Shown: positions 39,560 through 49,087, counted from the stretch's first letter. The stretch is 64,000 bases of DNA from an uncultured Pelagibacteraceae bacterium (GCA_902544135.1 CACCBF010000001.1:167644-231643); one strand, 5' to 3'. Notes: a model not told the origin generated them from the sequence alone. Translations and numbers: made by a program.

Positions 39560-40369
39560 TCATCCCTCTAACATTTCTCTTGCATCAAAGTTTAGTTGCA
39601 ATTCTTTCCATCTTTCATAACCTGTGGTTGGAACCCTTAATGGTTGACATAATTTTACCGCTCTAAGCGCACTTTCTGCTAATACTTTATAAAAACCCTG
39701 TCCAGGCTTATTCATTCTTGCATGATCTATTATTTCTGATTTAGCTACCGTGCCATCTGGTTTTAATTTCAGTTTAATTTTAACTAATAAATTTTCATTA
39801 TAAGGTAATCCTAAAGGTATACTCCAACAACCGAATATTTGTGCCTTTAGGGCATCCTCCTCGCTTAACGATAAGCCTGCGTTCTCAACATTTCTTTTTT
39901 GATCTTGAGTAACTTTATCATTTTTCTTTGTAGTTTCAGCTGTTTCCTCTTTTGATTTGTCAATTAATGCTGCAATGTTGTTTGGATCAAAAAGTTCATC
40001 TTTTTCAAACTCTGAAACTTGCTTAACTTCATTGTCTACTACCTCAGGATTTTGCTTATCCTCTTTGACCTCTTTCTCATTTTTTACAAGATCATCGGGC
40101 ATTGGAATAGAGTCAGGTTTTATTTTTTTTATTTTCTTAGGTGGTGCCTGCTCAGATACCAACTTTTCCTCTTTTTTTTTTACCTGTTCTATAATTTTTT
40201 TTGCTTTTGGAGCAAAAGGAATATTTGTTTTGTCAGTTATTTGTATCAATTCTATCGAAACAATTGGAGGAAGATCAATAGGTTTTTTTGATAAAAATGG
40301 CAAACTCATAGCAGTTAAAAATATAAATATTACATGCAAAACTGATGATATAATTACACTTTTGTTCAA
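39560..40369 (-). CDS. tolA: TolA-like energy-transducing protein
   Basis: Couples TolQR-derived proton-motive force to the outer membrane. One N-terminal membrane helix (about residues 5-24, VIISSVLHVIFIFLTAMSLP with the SHLS-like face), a long Lys/Glu-rich low-complexity helix (about 55-165) and a C-terminal TonB/TolA-like domain with GCWSIPLGLPYNENLLVKIK and NFDAREMLEG. At 269 residues it is shorter than the E. coli protein (421) because the central helix is shorter. Identified by context between tolR and tolB as well as architecture. Confidence 0.92.
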   Translation of the reverse strand: MNKSVIISSVLHVIFIFLTAMSLPFLSKKPIDLPPIVSIELIQITDKTNIPFAPKAKKIIEQVKKKEEKLVSEQAPPKKIKKIKPDSIPMPDDLVKNEKEVKEDKQNPEVVDNEVKQVSEFEKDELFDPNNIAALIDKSKEETAETTKKNDKVTQDQKRNVENAGLSLSEEDALKAQIFGCWSIPLGLPYNENLLVKIKLKLKPDGTVAKSEIIDHARMNKPGQGFYKVLAESALRAVKLCQPLRVPTTGYERWKELQLNFDAREMLEG

Positions 40370-40373
40370 GTCT

Positions 40374-40790
40374 TTACCTTTCTTTATAAGGTTCTGAAAT
40401 CAAAGCAACCTTTGTAAACCCCGATCCAGATAATAGACCCATTATTTCAAGTACTCTACCATAGTTAATCGTTTTGTCCCCTCTAACATAAATTCTAGTA
40501 TCAGTTCTATTTTTTGAGACTGCTAAGACTTTTGCAATTATTTTTTCATATTCAACTTTTGATTCTTGAATAAAAATTTCACCTTTTGAATTAATTGATA
40601 AAGTCAGCGGTTCAGCCTCCTCTGGAAGTGAGTCTGCAGAACTTTCAGGTAAATCAACTTGCACTCCAACCGTAAGCAATGGAGCCGTAACCATAAAAAT
40701 TATTAATAAAACAAGCATTACATCTACAAACGGTGTAACATTTATTTCACTCATAGGTTCTTTGGATGATCGATTAAACTTAAAAGCCAT
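40374..40790 (-). CDS. tolR: TolR, ExbD-family protein
   Basis: Component of the TolQR proton channel. One membrane helix (about residues 20-42) begins after MSEINVTPFVDVMLVLLIIF, which contains the conserved proton-carrying Asp (D23). A periplasmic ExbD domain follows (IYVRGDKTINYGRVLEIMG). 138 residues. It starts 3 bases after tolQ and ends 4 bases before tolA. Confidence 0.96.
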   Translation of the reverse strand: MAFKFNRSSKEPMSEINVTPFVDVMLVLLIIFMVTAPLLTVGVQVDLPESSADSLPEEAEPLTLSINSKGEIFIQESKVEYEKIIAKVLAVSKNRTDTRIYVRGDKTINYGRVLEIMGLLSGSGFTKVALISEPYKER

Positions 40791-40793
40791 TAA

Positions 40794-41468
40794 TTAGATT
40801 ATTGTTAAAAATCTTTTTGAAAAATTTTCTAGTCTCTGAGAATATTTAATTGAGTCATTATTAAATTTATTATAAGCGACAACTGCTGGTATAGCAGCCA
40901 ATAAACCTAAAGCAGTTGCGAAAAGAGCTTCTGCTATTCCAGGTGCAACAATTGCTAAGCTTGTGTTTCGAGAAATCGCAATAGACTGAAATGAATTCAT
41001 AATTCCCCAAACGGTTCCAAAAAGACCTATAAAAGGAGCTGTCGATCCCACTGTGGCTAAAAAAGTGAAACCTTTACTAATCTTGGTAACTTGTTTTTCA
41101 ATACCAGTTTCGAGCATGGTTGTCATTCTGACATTCAAATCTGTTTTTGATCTTCTTTTAAGTAAATTTTGCATCGCATCCCTAAAAAGTAAAGCCATTG
41201 GATCCTCAGTTGTTGCAGGGAGATTGTTATAAAAAGTTTCTGCAGATTTAGAATTCCAAAACTTATTTTCAAATTCTTCGGTAGATTTATTAATTTTTTT
41301 GAAAAGCTTAAATTTTTCGAATATTACAGCCCATGAATAAATTGAGCAGGCAATAAGTATTAAAATAACAGACTTTACTACAATATCTGCTCTTATGAAC
41401 AAATTCATTAATGAAAAATCAGCACTTGAAGCTAGTCCAACTGCCTGAGATGATATATCAGCTTCCAT
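40794..41468 (-). CDS. tolQ: TolQ, MotA/ExbB-family proton channel
   Basis: Pentameric channel subunit of Tol-Pal. Three membrane helices (about residues 28-48, 132-155, 167-190). FLATVGSTAPFIGLFGTVWG and SLAIVAPGIAEALFATALGL are the MotA/ExbB signature segments in helices 2 and 3. 224 residues. First gene of the tolQRAB-pal run. The ybgC gene that often precedes tolQ is missing; a RuvC-like gene lies there. Confidence 0.97.
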   Translation of the reverse strand: MEADISSQAVGLASSADFSLMNLFIRADIVVKSVILILIACSIYSWAVIFEKFKLFKKINKSTEEFENKFWNSKSAETFYNNLPATTEDPMALLFRDAMQNLLKRRSKTDLNVRMTTMLETGIEKQVTKISKGFTFLATVGSTAPFIGLFGTVWGIMNSFQSIAISRNTSLAIVAPGIAEALFATALGLLAAIPAVVAYNKFNNDSIKYSQRLENFSKRFLTII

Positions 41469-41523
41469 ACAAGTTTCTTTCTTTCACTTAAATGTGTCAT
41501 GATTTTGACTTATTTATTAAGAT

Positions 41524-42018
41524 TTATTCCTCAATTTTATGAGTTTCATAATAAAAACTAGCAATTAATATTGCATCAGCCTTATTTGAATCTTTCTTTT
41601 TTGATAACTGTGACGAGAAATCTGGAAATATCTCAATAGCCCTAGTTCGACTAGCGTCTTTTTCAGAATTGATTAAATTGTAATATTTTTTCCATTTTGC
41701 CGGTCTAACAAAAAACATTGGTAACCTCATTGCAGAACAAATACCTTTTAAGACTCCAAAAGACTGACCGAAATTAAACATACTTGTTACTCCTTGTCCC
41801 GGCATAGCAGTAACATGCTCTATCACAACTCTTATCTTAGTCTCGGGATTACTATTAATCTTTTTAGTAATTTCATTATAAATTTGAGCTCCATTAACCT
41901 GTTTTTTATTTTTTTTTCCTTCATTCATGACTGGCATTCCAATTACATCTAAAATTTTTCCATCTTTAAGAAAGCAAATTGAACCAGAGACACCTGGATC
42001 TATACCAATTATTATCAT
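41524..42018 (-). CDS. RuvC-like Holliday-junction nuclease, phage-type family
   Basis: RNase H-fold nuclease, probably resolving recombination junctions. The acidic residues expected for RuvC are present: Asp7 in IIGIDPGVSGSICF, Glu67 in RVVIEHVTAMPGQG and Asp143/Asp148 in KKDSNKADAILIASF. Yet the body (AMPGQGVTSMFNFGQSFGVL and KDASRTRAIEIFP) resembles the phage-type resolvases and not canonical RuvC. It occupies the ruvC place between yebC and tolQ, but ruvA and ruvB, which normally follow, are absent here. I therefore give no symbol; ruvC by replacement is plausible. Confidence 0.8.
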   Translation of the reverse strand: MIIIGIDPGVSGSICFLKDGKILDVIGMPVMNEGKKNKKQVNGAQIYNEITKKINSNPETKIRVVIEHVTAMPGQGVTSMFNFGQSFGVLKGICSAMRLPMFFVRPAKWKKYYNLINSEKDASRTRAIEIFPDFSSQLSKKKDSNKADAILIASFYYETHKIEE

Positions 42019-42021
42019 AAC

Positions 42022-42744
42022 TTAGTTTAAAAACTCAGCATTTGAATATACATTTTGAACATCATCATCATCCTCCAACGAAACAAAAAAATTTATTAAA
42101 TTTTCATGATCTTCTTTTGGAATTTGTACATTGTTAAGTGGAACCCATTCTATTCCAGTTGATATAAAATTACTAATTTTTTTCTCTAACTCTTTTTTAA
42201 TATTATATATATTGACTACTGAACATTGGATTTCATGTAATTCTGTATTTGATTTACATTCATCAGCGCCAGCCTCAATAGCTAAATCTAAAATTTTTTC
42301 TTCTGAAATTTCATTTTTGTCAATTTTTATGACACCTAGTTGAGTAAAATTATGAGAAGCTGAGCCTTGTGTTCCAAGACTACCTCCAGATTTTTGAAAA
42401 ATAGTTCTTATATTTGACGCAGTCCTATTTTTGTTATCTGTTAATGTTTCTACAATAACAGCGACTTTATTTGGTCCAAAACCCTCATATCTTAAATTTT
42501 CGAAATTTGCACTATTGTTTAATGATGATTTATTAACAGCTCGCTCAATATTATCTTTAGGCATATTGGCAGATCTTGCTGCTTGTATGGCTGATCTTAA
42601 TCTTGGATTCATATTTGGATCTTTATCTCCCAATTTTGCAGCAACAGTAATTTCCTTTGATAACTTAGAGAATAATTTAGATCTTTCCTTATCTACCTTC
42701 CCCTTTTTATGTTTAATACCTGCCCAATGTGAATGTCCAGCCAT
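42022..42744 (-). CDS. yebC: YebC/PmpR-family protein
   Basis: DUF28 family, described as transcription regulator or, more recently, a translation factor relieving ribosome stalling. The start MAGHSHWAGIKHKKGKVDKE is diagnostic (usually HSKWANIKHRK), followed by KEITVAAKLGDKDPNMNPRL and EGFGPNKVAVIVETLTDNKN. 240 residues. It lies 3 bases upstream of the RuvC-like gene and 3 bases after the ymdB-type gene. Confidence 0.96.
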   Translation of the reverse strand: MAGHSHWAGIKHKKGKVDKERSKLFSKLSKEITVAAKLGDKDPNMNPRLRSAIQAARSANMPKDNIERAVNKSSLNNSANFENLRYEGFGPNKVAVIVETLTDNKNRTASNIRTIFQKSGGSLGTQGSASHNFTQLGVIKIDKNEISEEKILDLAIEAGADECKSNTELHEIQCSVVNIYNIKKELEKKISNFISTGIEWVPLNNVQIPKEDHENLINFFVSLEDDDDVQNVYSNAEFLN

Positions 42745-42747
42745 AAA

Positions 42748-43551
42748 TTAATTATTTTTTAACTGCTCTCCAAAAATATAACTTTCAATTTTATTAGCTA
42801 AACCAGTTTCTGAGTTACACTCAACAATTACCCCACATAAAGTAGAATCTCCATTTGCTGGAAAATGCTTTACAGAGTCTTTTTTCATAAATCTGTTTAA
42901 TGAGTTATTTTTGTTCATTCCAATTACTGAGTCATAATCACCACACATCCCTGCATCAGTTTGATATGCGGTGCCGTTTTGTAAAATTCTTGCATCATTA
43001 GTTGGTATATGAGTGTGTGTGCCTACTACAAGAGAAGCTTTACCATCAAAAAAATGTCCAATTGCATTTTTTTCACTTGTAATTTCTCCATGAAAATCAA
43101 CAACTAAAAAATCAAAATCCTCTTTCAATTTAAAATTATTAATAAATTGATTTGCTGCTTCAAAAACATCATTACTTTTTTTCATAAAAACATTTCCAAT
43201 TAAATTTAAAACTCCAATTTTAAAATTATTAACAGTCGTAAAAATTTCAAACCCTTTTCCTGGAGAGGGTTCAAAAAAATTTTTTGGTCTCAGTATTCTT
43301 TTTTCATTTTCAATAAATTGCATTATCTCTTTCTGATCCCAAATATGATTACCACTCGTAATTACATCAACTCCACTTGAAAAGAATTTTTCACAAATTT
43401 TTTTCGTTAGACCAACCCCACTTTCGTCTGCATTTTCTCCATTAACAATTACGAAATCAATCTCTCTTTTTTTTTTTTGAGAAGGAAGATTTTCAATTAA
43501 TTTTGAACATCCTGTACTACCTACAACATCACCTAAAAATAATATTCTCAT
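42748..43551 (-). CDS. YmdB/TIGR00282-family metallophosphoesterase
   Basis: Calcineurin-like phosphoesterase; characterised relatives hydrolyse 2',3'-cyclic nucleotides. Metal-binding motifs are clear: GDVVGSTG at the N terminus, VNGENADESGVGLT, ITSGNHIWDQKEI, VVDFHGEITSEK and VGTHTHIPTNDARIL. The 267 residues match TIGR00282. It overlaps the formyl-THF cyclo-ligase gene by 4 bases and precedes yebC, a common alphaproteobacterial order. Confidence 0.93.
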   Translation of the reverse strand: MRILFLGDVVGSTGCSKLIENLPSQKKKREIDFVIVNGENADESGVGLTKKICEKFFSSGVDVITSGNHIWDQKEIMQFIENEKRILRPKNFFEPSPGKGFEIFTTVNNFKIGVLNLIGNVFMKKSNDVFEAANQFINNFKLKEDFDFLVVDFHGEITSEKNAIGHFFDGKASLVVGTHTHIPTNDARILQNGTAYQTDAGMCGDYDSVIGMNKNNSLNRFMKKDSVKHFPANGDSTLCGVIVECNSETGLANKIESYIFGEQLKNN

Positions 43552-44093
43552 TCTATAATTTTTTTTTCTGTCACTACAAAATCAAGTTTTTTGTCATATC
43601 TGTTGAGTGGAATGCTTTTAACTCTTTGAAAAGAGTACGCCAATCCAACAAGGAGTGGTTTTTTTTTTCTTTTTATTCTGTGGATATATCTGTCGTAGAA
43701 ACCACCTCCATAACCTACTCTATTCAATTTTTTATCAAAACCCAATAAGGGTATTAACAATATATCTGGAAATTTTATTTTGCCACTACTCGGCTCTGGT
43801 ATACCAAATTTATTTATAACCAATGGCTCTTTGGAGGTCCATTGAATAAAATCCATTTGGAAGTTTTTTTTTATTTTTGGTAAAGAAATGATGTAATTTT
43901 TCTTTTCTAATTTTTCCAAAATTTGAATACAATCTAACTCGTTATTGTAAGGGTAATATCCTCCAACTATTTTTCCTTTTATTCCTTCTTTTTTTAAAAG
44001 CTTGATAATATAATTATGATCAATTGATTTAGTTTTTTGTAACTTATTTTCTCTAAGCTTTAAAAATTTTTTTCTAATTTGAGATTTTTTCAC
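43548..44093 (-). CDS. 5-formyltetrahydrofolate cyclo-ligase
   Basis: ATP-dependent conversion of 5-formyl-THF to 5,10-methenyl-THF, recovering folate. An N-terminal helix with RKKFLKLRENKLQKTK, GGYYPYNNELDCIQIL, the late signature GYGGGFYDRYIHRI and DILLIPLLGFDKKLNRVG are present. 181 residues, typical of YgfA/Fau. It follows zapA by 5 bases, so no 6S RNA fits between them as in some other bacteria. Confidence 0.93.
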   Translation of the reverse strand: MKKSQIRKKFLKLRENKLQKTKSIDHNYIIKLLKKEGIKGKIVGGYYPYNNELDCIQILEKLEKKNYIISLPKIKKNFQMDFIQWTSKEPLVINKFGIPEPSSGKIKFPDILLIPLLGFDKKLNRVGYGGGFYDRYIHRIKRKKKPLLVGLAYSFQRVKSIPLNRYDKKLDFVVTEKKIIE

Positions 44094-44098
44094 AAAAT

Positions 44099-44542
44099 TT
44101 AAGACAAATTTTCTAAGTTTGCTTTTTTTACAAAATTTGAAATTTCATTTGTGGCTTCATCAATTAATTTTTCATAACTTTGTTGACTCAACTCAATTTC
44201 ATTTTTTAAATGAATATGTTTTGTATTTAACTTATTAATTTCATTTTCCTTTTTATCTCTATATTCATATATTAAAGATTTAAGTTCTTTAAACTTATTC
44301 GACAAATCATTAAGCTCCCTTTTTTTTTGTTCTACTTTTTTTTGTGTCTCATAGTATTCATCCATAATTTTAACTGCGGTAATAAGTAAAAGTTTATTTT
44401 CTCCTAAATTGCCAAGATCATTTTTAAGTTTATTAAATTTTTGATTTAATTGGATTAATAATTCTTCCAATTGTTCCTCTTGCCCATCCTCACAAGAAAG
44501 TAAAAACTCTTTACCGTTAAATTTAATGCTTACGTTTGCCAT
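44099..44542 (-). CDS. zapA: ZapA-family cell division protein
   Basis: FtsZ-bundling protein. The N-terminal domain VSIKFNGKEFLLSCEDGQEE and LLLITAVKIMDEYYETQKKV matches ZapA, followed by a coiled coil (about residues 70-135). At 147 residues it is longer than the E. coli form because of that coil. It overlaps the upstream coiled-coil gene by 13 bases, a pairing seen in many alphaproteobacteria. Confidence 0.88.
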   Translation of the reverse strand: MANVSIKFNGKEFLLSCEDGQEEQLEELLIQLNQKFNKLKNDLGNLGENKLLLITAVKIMDEYYETQKKVEQKKRELNDLSNKFKELKSLIYEYRDKKENEINKLNTKHIHLKNEIELSQQSYEKLIDEATNEISNFVKKANLENLS

Positions 44543-44853
44543 TCATCTATTTCATTTAATAAAATATCTGTTTCTTGATTTAATTCATCAATTTTTTCTG
44601 AAAAATTTAATTGCTTTTGTTTTTCAATTTTTTCTTGTCTCTCAAATTCATCTAATTTCCTAGATAATTCATCATGCTCATTAACTAAAGAAGTGTATTT
44701 TTTCTCAAGTTCTTTTTTTTCAATTTCTAATTGATTTTTTTGATCCTTCAGATTTTCAATATTTTTATTTATATTTGAATCATTGAGATTTAAATTTTTT
44801 AATTTTGTTAAGGCCTCATTTAACTTTTTTTCTTTTTCACTAAAAAAATTCAT
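44530..44853 (-). CDS. Coiled-coil protein, DUF4164-like
   Basis: A 107-residue protein that is almost entirely heptad-rich coiled coil (Leu, Lys, Glu, Asn), with no enzyme motif. Such composition makes homology calls weak; the assignment to DUF4164 rests mainly on the conserved position before zapA and opposite tkt in alphaproteobacteria. A division-related role is inferred from zapA coupling (13-base overlap). Confidence 0.65.
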   Translation of the reverse strand: MNFFSEKEKKLNEALTKLKNLNLNDSNINKNIENLKDQKNQLEIEKKELEKKYTSLVNEHDELSRKLDEFERQEKIEKQKQLNFSEKIDELNQETDILLNEIDEWQT

Positions 44854-44906
44854 ATATATATGTTTATATTATTAAATAGAATCTTCTTAGTCTAGACAGG
44901 ATAATT

Positions 44907-46910
44907 TTGATTAAACAATACAGGGAATTAGCTAATTGCATTCGATTTTTATCAATTGATGCTGTACAAAAAGCCAACTCGGGTCACCCAGGAATGCCTA
45001 TGGGTATGGCTGATGTAGTAACGGTTTTATTTAAAGATTTTTTAAATTTTAACCCAAATAACCCAAGTTGGATAAATAGAGACAGATTTGTCCTCTCTGC
45101 CGGTCATGGATCAATGTTGCTTTATTCACTTCTTTATCTCACTGGTTATAAAAGTGTTTCTTTGAATGATATTAAAAATTTTCGTCAATTAGATTCAATT
45201 TGTGCAGGTCATCCTGAATATCATCCTAATACTGGCATTGAGACTACTACAGGTCCTTTGGGGCAAGGGATATCTAATGCAGTTGGATTTGCTATTTCAG
45301 AGGAAATTTTAAAAAAACAAATCGGAAAAAAATTTATTAATCATAAAACTTATGTAATAGCAGGTGATGGGTGTTTAATGGAAGGGATAAGCCATGAGGC
45401 TTTAAGTCTGGCTGGACACCTAAAATTAAAGAATCTTATTATGCTCTTCGATAATAATTCTATTTCAATTGATGGCCCCACAAACTTAGCAGTTTCTGAC
45501 AATCATGAAAAAAGATTTCGAAGTTATGGTTGGGACTATATTAAAATTAATGGACATGATTATAAAGAAATATCTAAAGCCCTTATAAAAGCTCAAAAGT
45601 CGAAAAAACCTATTGCAATTTCATGTAAAACTACAATCGGTTATGGATCTCCTAACAAAGGTGGTAAGGCTTCTTCACATGGTAGCCCACTAGGTGATGA
45701 TGAAATAAAATTAGTAAGAAAAAAATTGAACTGGAGTCACAATCCCTTTGAAATTTCAAAAAAATTATTGAATGAATGGAAATCAATCGGTGAAAACGCA
45801 TCAAAAAAGTCAAAAAAACACGAAAAAATTTTTAATAAGCATCTTAAAAAACTCGGTTGGTTAGGATGGTCAATATCTAATAAATTTAAAAAAGACTTTC
45901 CACCAGGTTATAATTATACAAGAGATGCTATCTTTGGGTCTATAGAAAAAGCTAAAACAGAATATTTAAAAAAACTAGAGCCAGTAGCAACAAGAAAATG
46001 CTCTGAAAAATTCTTAGAAATTGTATCAAAACTTCCAAGTATAATTGGTGGGTCAGCTGACTTAGCTGGATCAAATAATACAAAAACTAAAAATCATAAA
46101 ATTATAAAACCAGGTGATTTCTCAGGAAATTATATTCATTACGGAGTAAGAGAGCATGCAATGTGTGGAATTATGAATGGTATCTCGCTTCATAGTGGGC
46201 TAATACCTTATGGTGGAACTTTTTTAATATTCAGCGATTATTGTAAACCCTCAATTAGACTTGCAGCTATGATGAAACAAAAAATAATTTATGTTTTCAC
46301 CCACGATTCTATTGGGCTCGGTGAAGATGGTCCAACCCATCAGCCTATTGAGCAGTTAGCAAGTTTGAGGTCTATTCCAAATTTAAATGTTTTAAGGCCA
46401 TCTGACTTTATTGAAACTTTTGAATGTTGGCAGTTAGCCCTAGAGAGTAAAAATACACCAAGTGTTATTGCCTTGACAAGACAGGCAATCAAACCTGTAA
46501 GAGTAAAAAGTTCAACAAAAAATATGTCCTCATTAGGCGCTTATGAGCTTTTTAGAACTAATGATAATATAAAAGTAACAATTTTGGCGACTGGATCAGA
46601 AACTAGTTTAGCAAGTGAAGTTGGTCATAAATTAGCCACAGATGGTATCTATTCAAAAATAATATCAATGCCTTGTCACGAATTATTTGATCAACAAAGT
46701 GATAAGTATAAAAATAAAATTTTAGCAGAGACAAAGCTGATTGTATCTATTGAAGCCTCTGAAACAAGTTATTGGAAAAAATATACCAACCACAATGGTT
46801 TAAATTTTGGGATTGATAATTTTGGAAAGAGTGCTCCATATAAAAAGATTTATAATCATTTTGGAATAAACACCGATAATATAATTAAAAAAATTAAAGA
46901 GAAATTATGA
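44907..46910 (+). CDS. tkt: Transketolase
   Basis: TPP enzyme moving two-carbon units between sugar phosphates in the pentose phosphate pathway. LSIDAVQKANSGHPGMPMG, TTGPLGQGISNAVGFA, VIAGDGCLMEGISHEA (TPP motif) and HDSIGLGEDGPTHQPIEQLA are all characteristic. 667 residues. The only sensible start is TTG at 44907, giving IKQYRELANCIRF; the next ATG is too far inside the fold. First gene of a rightward sugar-phosphate operon and divergent from the DUF4164/zapA run. Confidence 0.97.
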   Translation: MIKQYRELANCIRFLSIDAVQKANSGHPGMPMGMADVVTVLFKDFLNFNPNNPSWINRDRFVLSAGHGSMLLYSLLYLTGYKSVSLNDIKNFRQLDSICAGHPEYHPNTGIETTTGPLGQGISNAVGFAISEEILKKQIGKKFINHKTYVIAGDGCLMEGISHEALSLAGHLKLKNLIMLFDNNSISIDGPTNLAVSDNHEKRFRSYGWDYIKINGHDYKEISKALIKAQKSKKPIAISCKTTIGYGSPNKGGKASSHGSPLGDDEIKLVRKKLNWSHNPFEISKKLLNEWKSIGENASKKSKKHEKIFNKHLKKLGWLGWSISNKFKKDFPPGYNYTRDAIFGSIEKAKTEYLKKLEPVATRKCSEKFLEIVSKLPSIIGGSADLAGSNNTKTKNHKIIKPGDFSGNYIHYGVREHAMCGIMNGISLHSGLIPYGGTFLIFSDYCKPSIRLAAMMKQKIIYVFTHDSIGLGEDGPTHQPIEQLASLRSIPNLNVLRPSDFIETFECWQLALESKNTPSVIALTRQAIKPVRVKSSTKNMSSLGAYELFRTNDNIKVTILATGSETSLASEVGHKLATDGIYSKIISMPCHELFDQQSDKYKNKILAETKLIVSIEASETSYWKKYTNHNGLNFGIDNFGKSAPYKKIYNHFGINTDNIIKKIKEKL

Positions 46911-47908
46911 AAATAAAAGTTGGAATAAATGGGTTAGGCAGAATAGGGAGAATGATTATTCGATCTATTATCGAACAAGGTAATAAAAATATTGTGATCA
47001 AACATATAAACAATAGGACAAGTTCAGAGGCCAGCTCAACACTTTTAAAATACGACTCCATTCATGGAAGATTTAATGCAGAAGTTAATTTTGATAAAAA
47101 ACATCTAATAATTAACAAAAATAAAATTACTTTTAGCCAAGAAACAGATTTAAAGAATATCAACTGGAAAAAATATGATGTGGATTATGTTTTTGAATGC
47201 ACTGGTAAATTTAATTCTAAAGATAAATTAGAGCTCCACTTAAAAAATGGAGCCAAAAGAGTTATTGTTTCAGCTCCATGTAAGAATGCAGACAAAACAA
47301 TTGTGTTTGGAGTAAATGAATTGGATTTGAAAAAAAATGATCAAATAATTTCTGCTGCGTCGTGCACAACTAATTGTCTTGCGCCTGTAGCTTTTGTTTT
47401 AAATGAAAATTTTGAAATCGAAAAAGGGTTTATGACTACTATTCACGCATTTACAAGTGATCAAAGAATTTTAGATAATTCTCATAAAGATCCAAGAAGA
47501 GCGAGATCTGCAAGCCAATCTATTGTGCCAACTTCGACTGGTGCATCAAAAGCTATTGGTGAAATAATTCCCTCTCTTAAAGGTAAATTAGAAGGTGTAG
47601 CAATGAGGGTACCAACGCCCAATGTTTCTTTAATTGAATTTGTATTTTGTACAAAAAAAGATTTGAGTGTCAAAAAAATAAATTCAGTGTTTCAAAGTTT
47701 TAGTAAAAAAAATAAGATTCTCGAATTCACAAAAGAAAAACTTGTATCTATAGATTTCAACCATAATCCCGCTTCGTCAATTGTTGATGGAAATTTAACG
47801 AATGTGATAGGAAAAAATATGGGTAAAATTTCAGCATGGTATGATAATGAGTGGGGTTTTTCAAACAGGATGTGTGATATTGCAGAACACCTTTATAAAA
47901 TTTCTTAA
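46907..47908 (+). CDS. gap: Glyceraldehyde-3-phosphate dehydrogenase
   Basis: Interconverts glyceraldehyde-3-P and 1,3-bisphosphoglycerate. KVGINGLGRIGRMIIRSI is the NAD(P) site; SAASCTTNCLAPVA has the catalytic Cys; STGASKAIGEIIPSLKGKL and WYDNEWGFSNRM complete the match. 333 residues. Its ATG overlaps the tkt stop by 4 bases, and its stop shares a base with pgk. NAD or NADP preference was not judged. Confidence 0.97.
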   Translation: MKIKVGINGLGRIGRMIIRSIIEQGNKNIVIKHINNRTSSEASSTLLKYDSIHGRFNAEVNFDKKHLIINKNKITFSQETDLKNINWKKYDVDYVFECTGKFNSKDKLELHLKNGAKRVIVSAPCKNADKTIVFGVNELDLKKNDQIISAASCTTNCLAPVAFVLNENFEIEKGFMTTIHAFTSDQRILDNSHKDPRRARSASQSIVPTSTGASKAIGEIIPSLKGKLEGVAMRVPTPNVSLIEFVFCTKKDLSVKKINSVFQSFSKKNKILEFTKEKLVSIDFNHNPASSIVDGNLTNVIGKNMGKISAWYDNEWGFSNRMCDIAEHLYKIS

Positions 47909-49086
47909 TGAAATATATAAAAGATCATGAAAATCTTGAAGGCAAAGTTGTTTTATTAAGACTAGACCTAAATGTGCCTATCAAAAACCGAGTGATTACT
48001 GATGAGACAAGGATTAACAAAATATTACCTGTCATAAACTTTCTTATTAAAAAAAAATCCAAAGTTATAATTATCTCACATATTGGGCGACCTAAAGGAA
48101 AAATAAATAACGATTTGTCTTTAAAACCAATTTGTGAAAATTTAGAGATAAAGATTGACCAAAAAATAAAATTAGTTAAGGAAAATATTTATGAAATAAA
48201 AAAGGAAAACTTGTTTAAAAACTCAGAGGATCACATAATTTTTTTAGAGAATATTAGATTTTATGAAGAGGAGGAAAAAAATGATACTAATTTTTCTAAA
48301 AATTTAGCTGAACTCGGAGATATTTTCGTCAACGACGCCTTTTCTTGCTCACATAGAGCTCACGCATCTGTAAGCAAAATAACTAAATTTTTACCTTCAT
48401 TTGCAGGCTTACAACTCGAAACGGAAATAAATGCACTAAAAAAAGTTACCTCAGAAATAAAAAAACCAGTTACTTGTATTGTTGGTGGAGCTAAAATATC
48501 TACAAAAATTGGTCTTATTAAAAACTTAATACCAAAATTTGACAATATTATAATTGTTGGAGCGATGGCGAATAATATATTAAATTATAAAGGCAACCTA
48601 ATTGGAAAATCTTTGAAAGAAGAGAATTGTGAGTCAGTAATTGATGACATTTTTGAAACAGCAAGAAAAAATTCTTGTTTAATCAGTTATCCAGAAGATG
48701 TTGTGGTGGGAAAAAGTATTGATGATAAGGCCGTAATCAAAGAACTTAGTGAAGTATCCAATGATGACTTAATTTTAGATATAGGACCAAAAACAATAAA
48801 AAAAATTAGAAATATTATTGAGAAAAGCGAAACAATCTTGTGGAATGGACCAGCAGGATATTTTGAAAATCCGAACTTTGCGAATGGTTGTTATGAAATT
48901 ACAAAAAAAATCATTGAAAAAAACAAAAAAAAACAGATTTATTCTATTGCTGGAGGAGGAGATACAATTGCAGTTCTAAATCAAATGAACGCAGTTGAGA
49001 ATTTCAATTTTGTTTCAACTGCTGGTGGAGCCTTTTTAGAATATCTTGAAGGAAAAGACCTTCCTGGTATAAAAGCTTTGAATTAA
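47908..49086 (+). CDS. pgk: Phosphoglycerate kinase
   Basis: ATP-forming step between 1,3-bisphosphoglycerate and 3-phosphoglycerate, reversible for gluconeogenesis. VVLLRLDLNVPIKNRVITDE, ISHIGRPKGK, NDAFSCSHRAHASV and the hinge GGAKISTKIG are present; the nucleotide end is AGGGDTIAVLNQ. 392 residues, full length. It sits between gap and class I aldolase with 1-base spacing, so the module is cotranscribed. Confidence 0.97.
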   Translation: MKYIKDHENLEGKVVLLRLDLNVPIKNRVITDETRINKILPVINFLIKKKSKVIIISHIGRPKGKINNDLSLKPICENLEIKIDQKIKLVKENIYEIKKENLFKNSEDHIIFLENIRFYEEEEKNDTNFSKNLAELGDIFVNDAFSCSHRAHASVSKITKFLPSFAGLQLETEINALKKVTSEIKKPVTCIVGGAKISTKIGLIKNLIPKFDNIIIVGAMANNILNYKGNLIGKSLKEENCESVIDDIFETARKNSCLISYPEDVVVGKSIDDKAVIKELSEVSNDDLILDIGPKTIKKIRNIIEKSETILWNGPAGYFENPNFANGCYEITKKIIEKNKKKQIYSIAGGGDTIAVLNQMNAVENFNFVSTAGGAFLEYLEGKDLPGIKALN

Positions 49087-49087
49087 A

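Noticed and set aside
39957..40397. Plus-strand open frame of 146 codons opposite tolA
   Set aside because: It is a shadow of the Lys/Glu-rich tolA helix; its hydrophobic, Ser/Phe-rich composition is the complement of that bias.
44094..44098. 6S RNA gene between zapA and the formyl-THF cyclo-ligase gene, as in other proteobacteria
   Set aside because: Only 5 bases separate the two genes, so it cannot be there.
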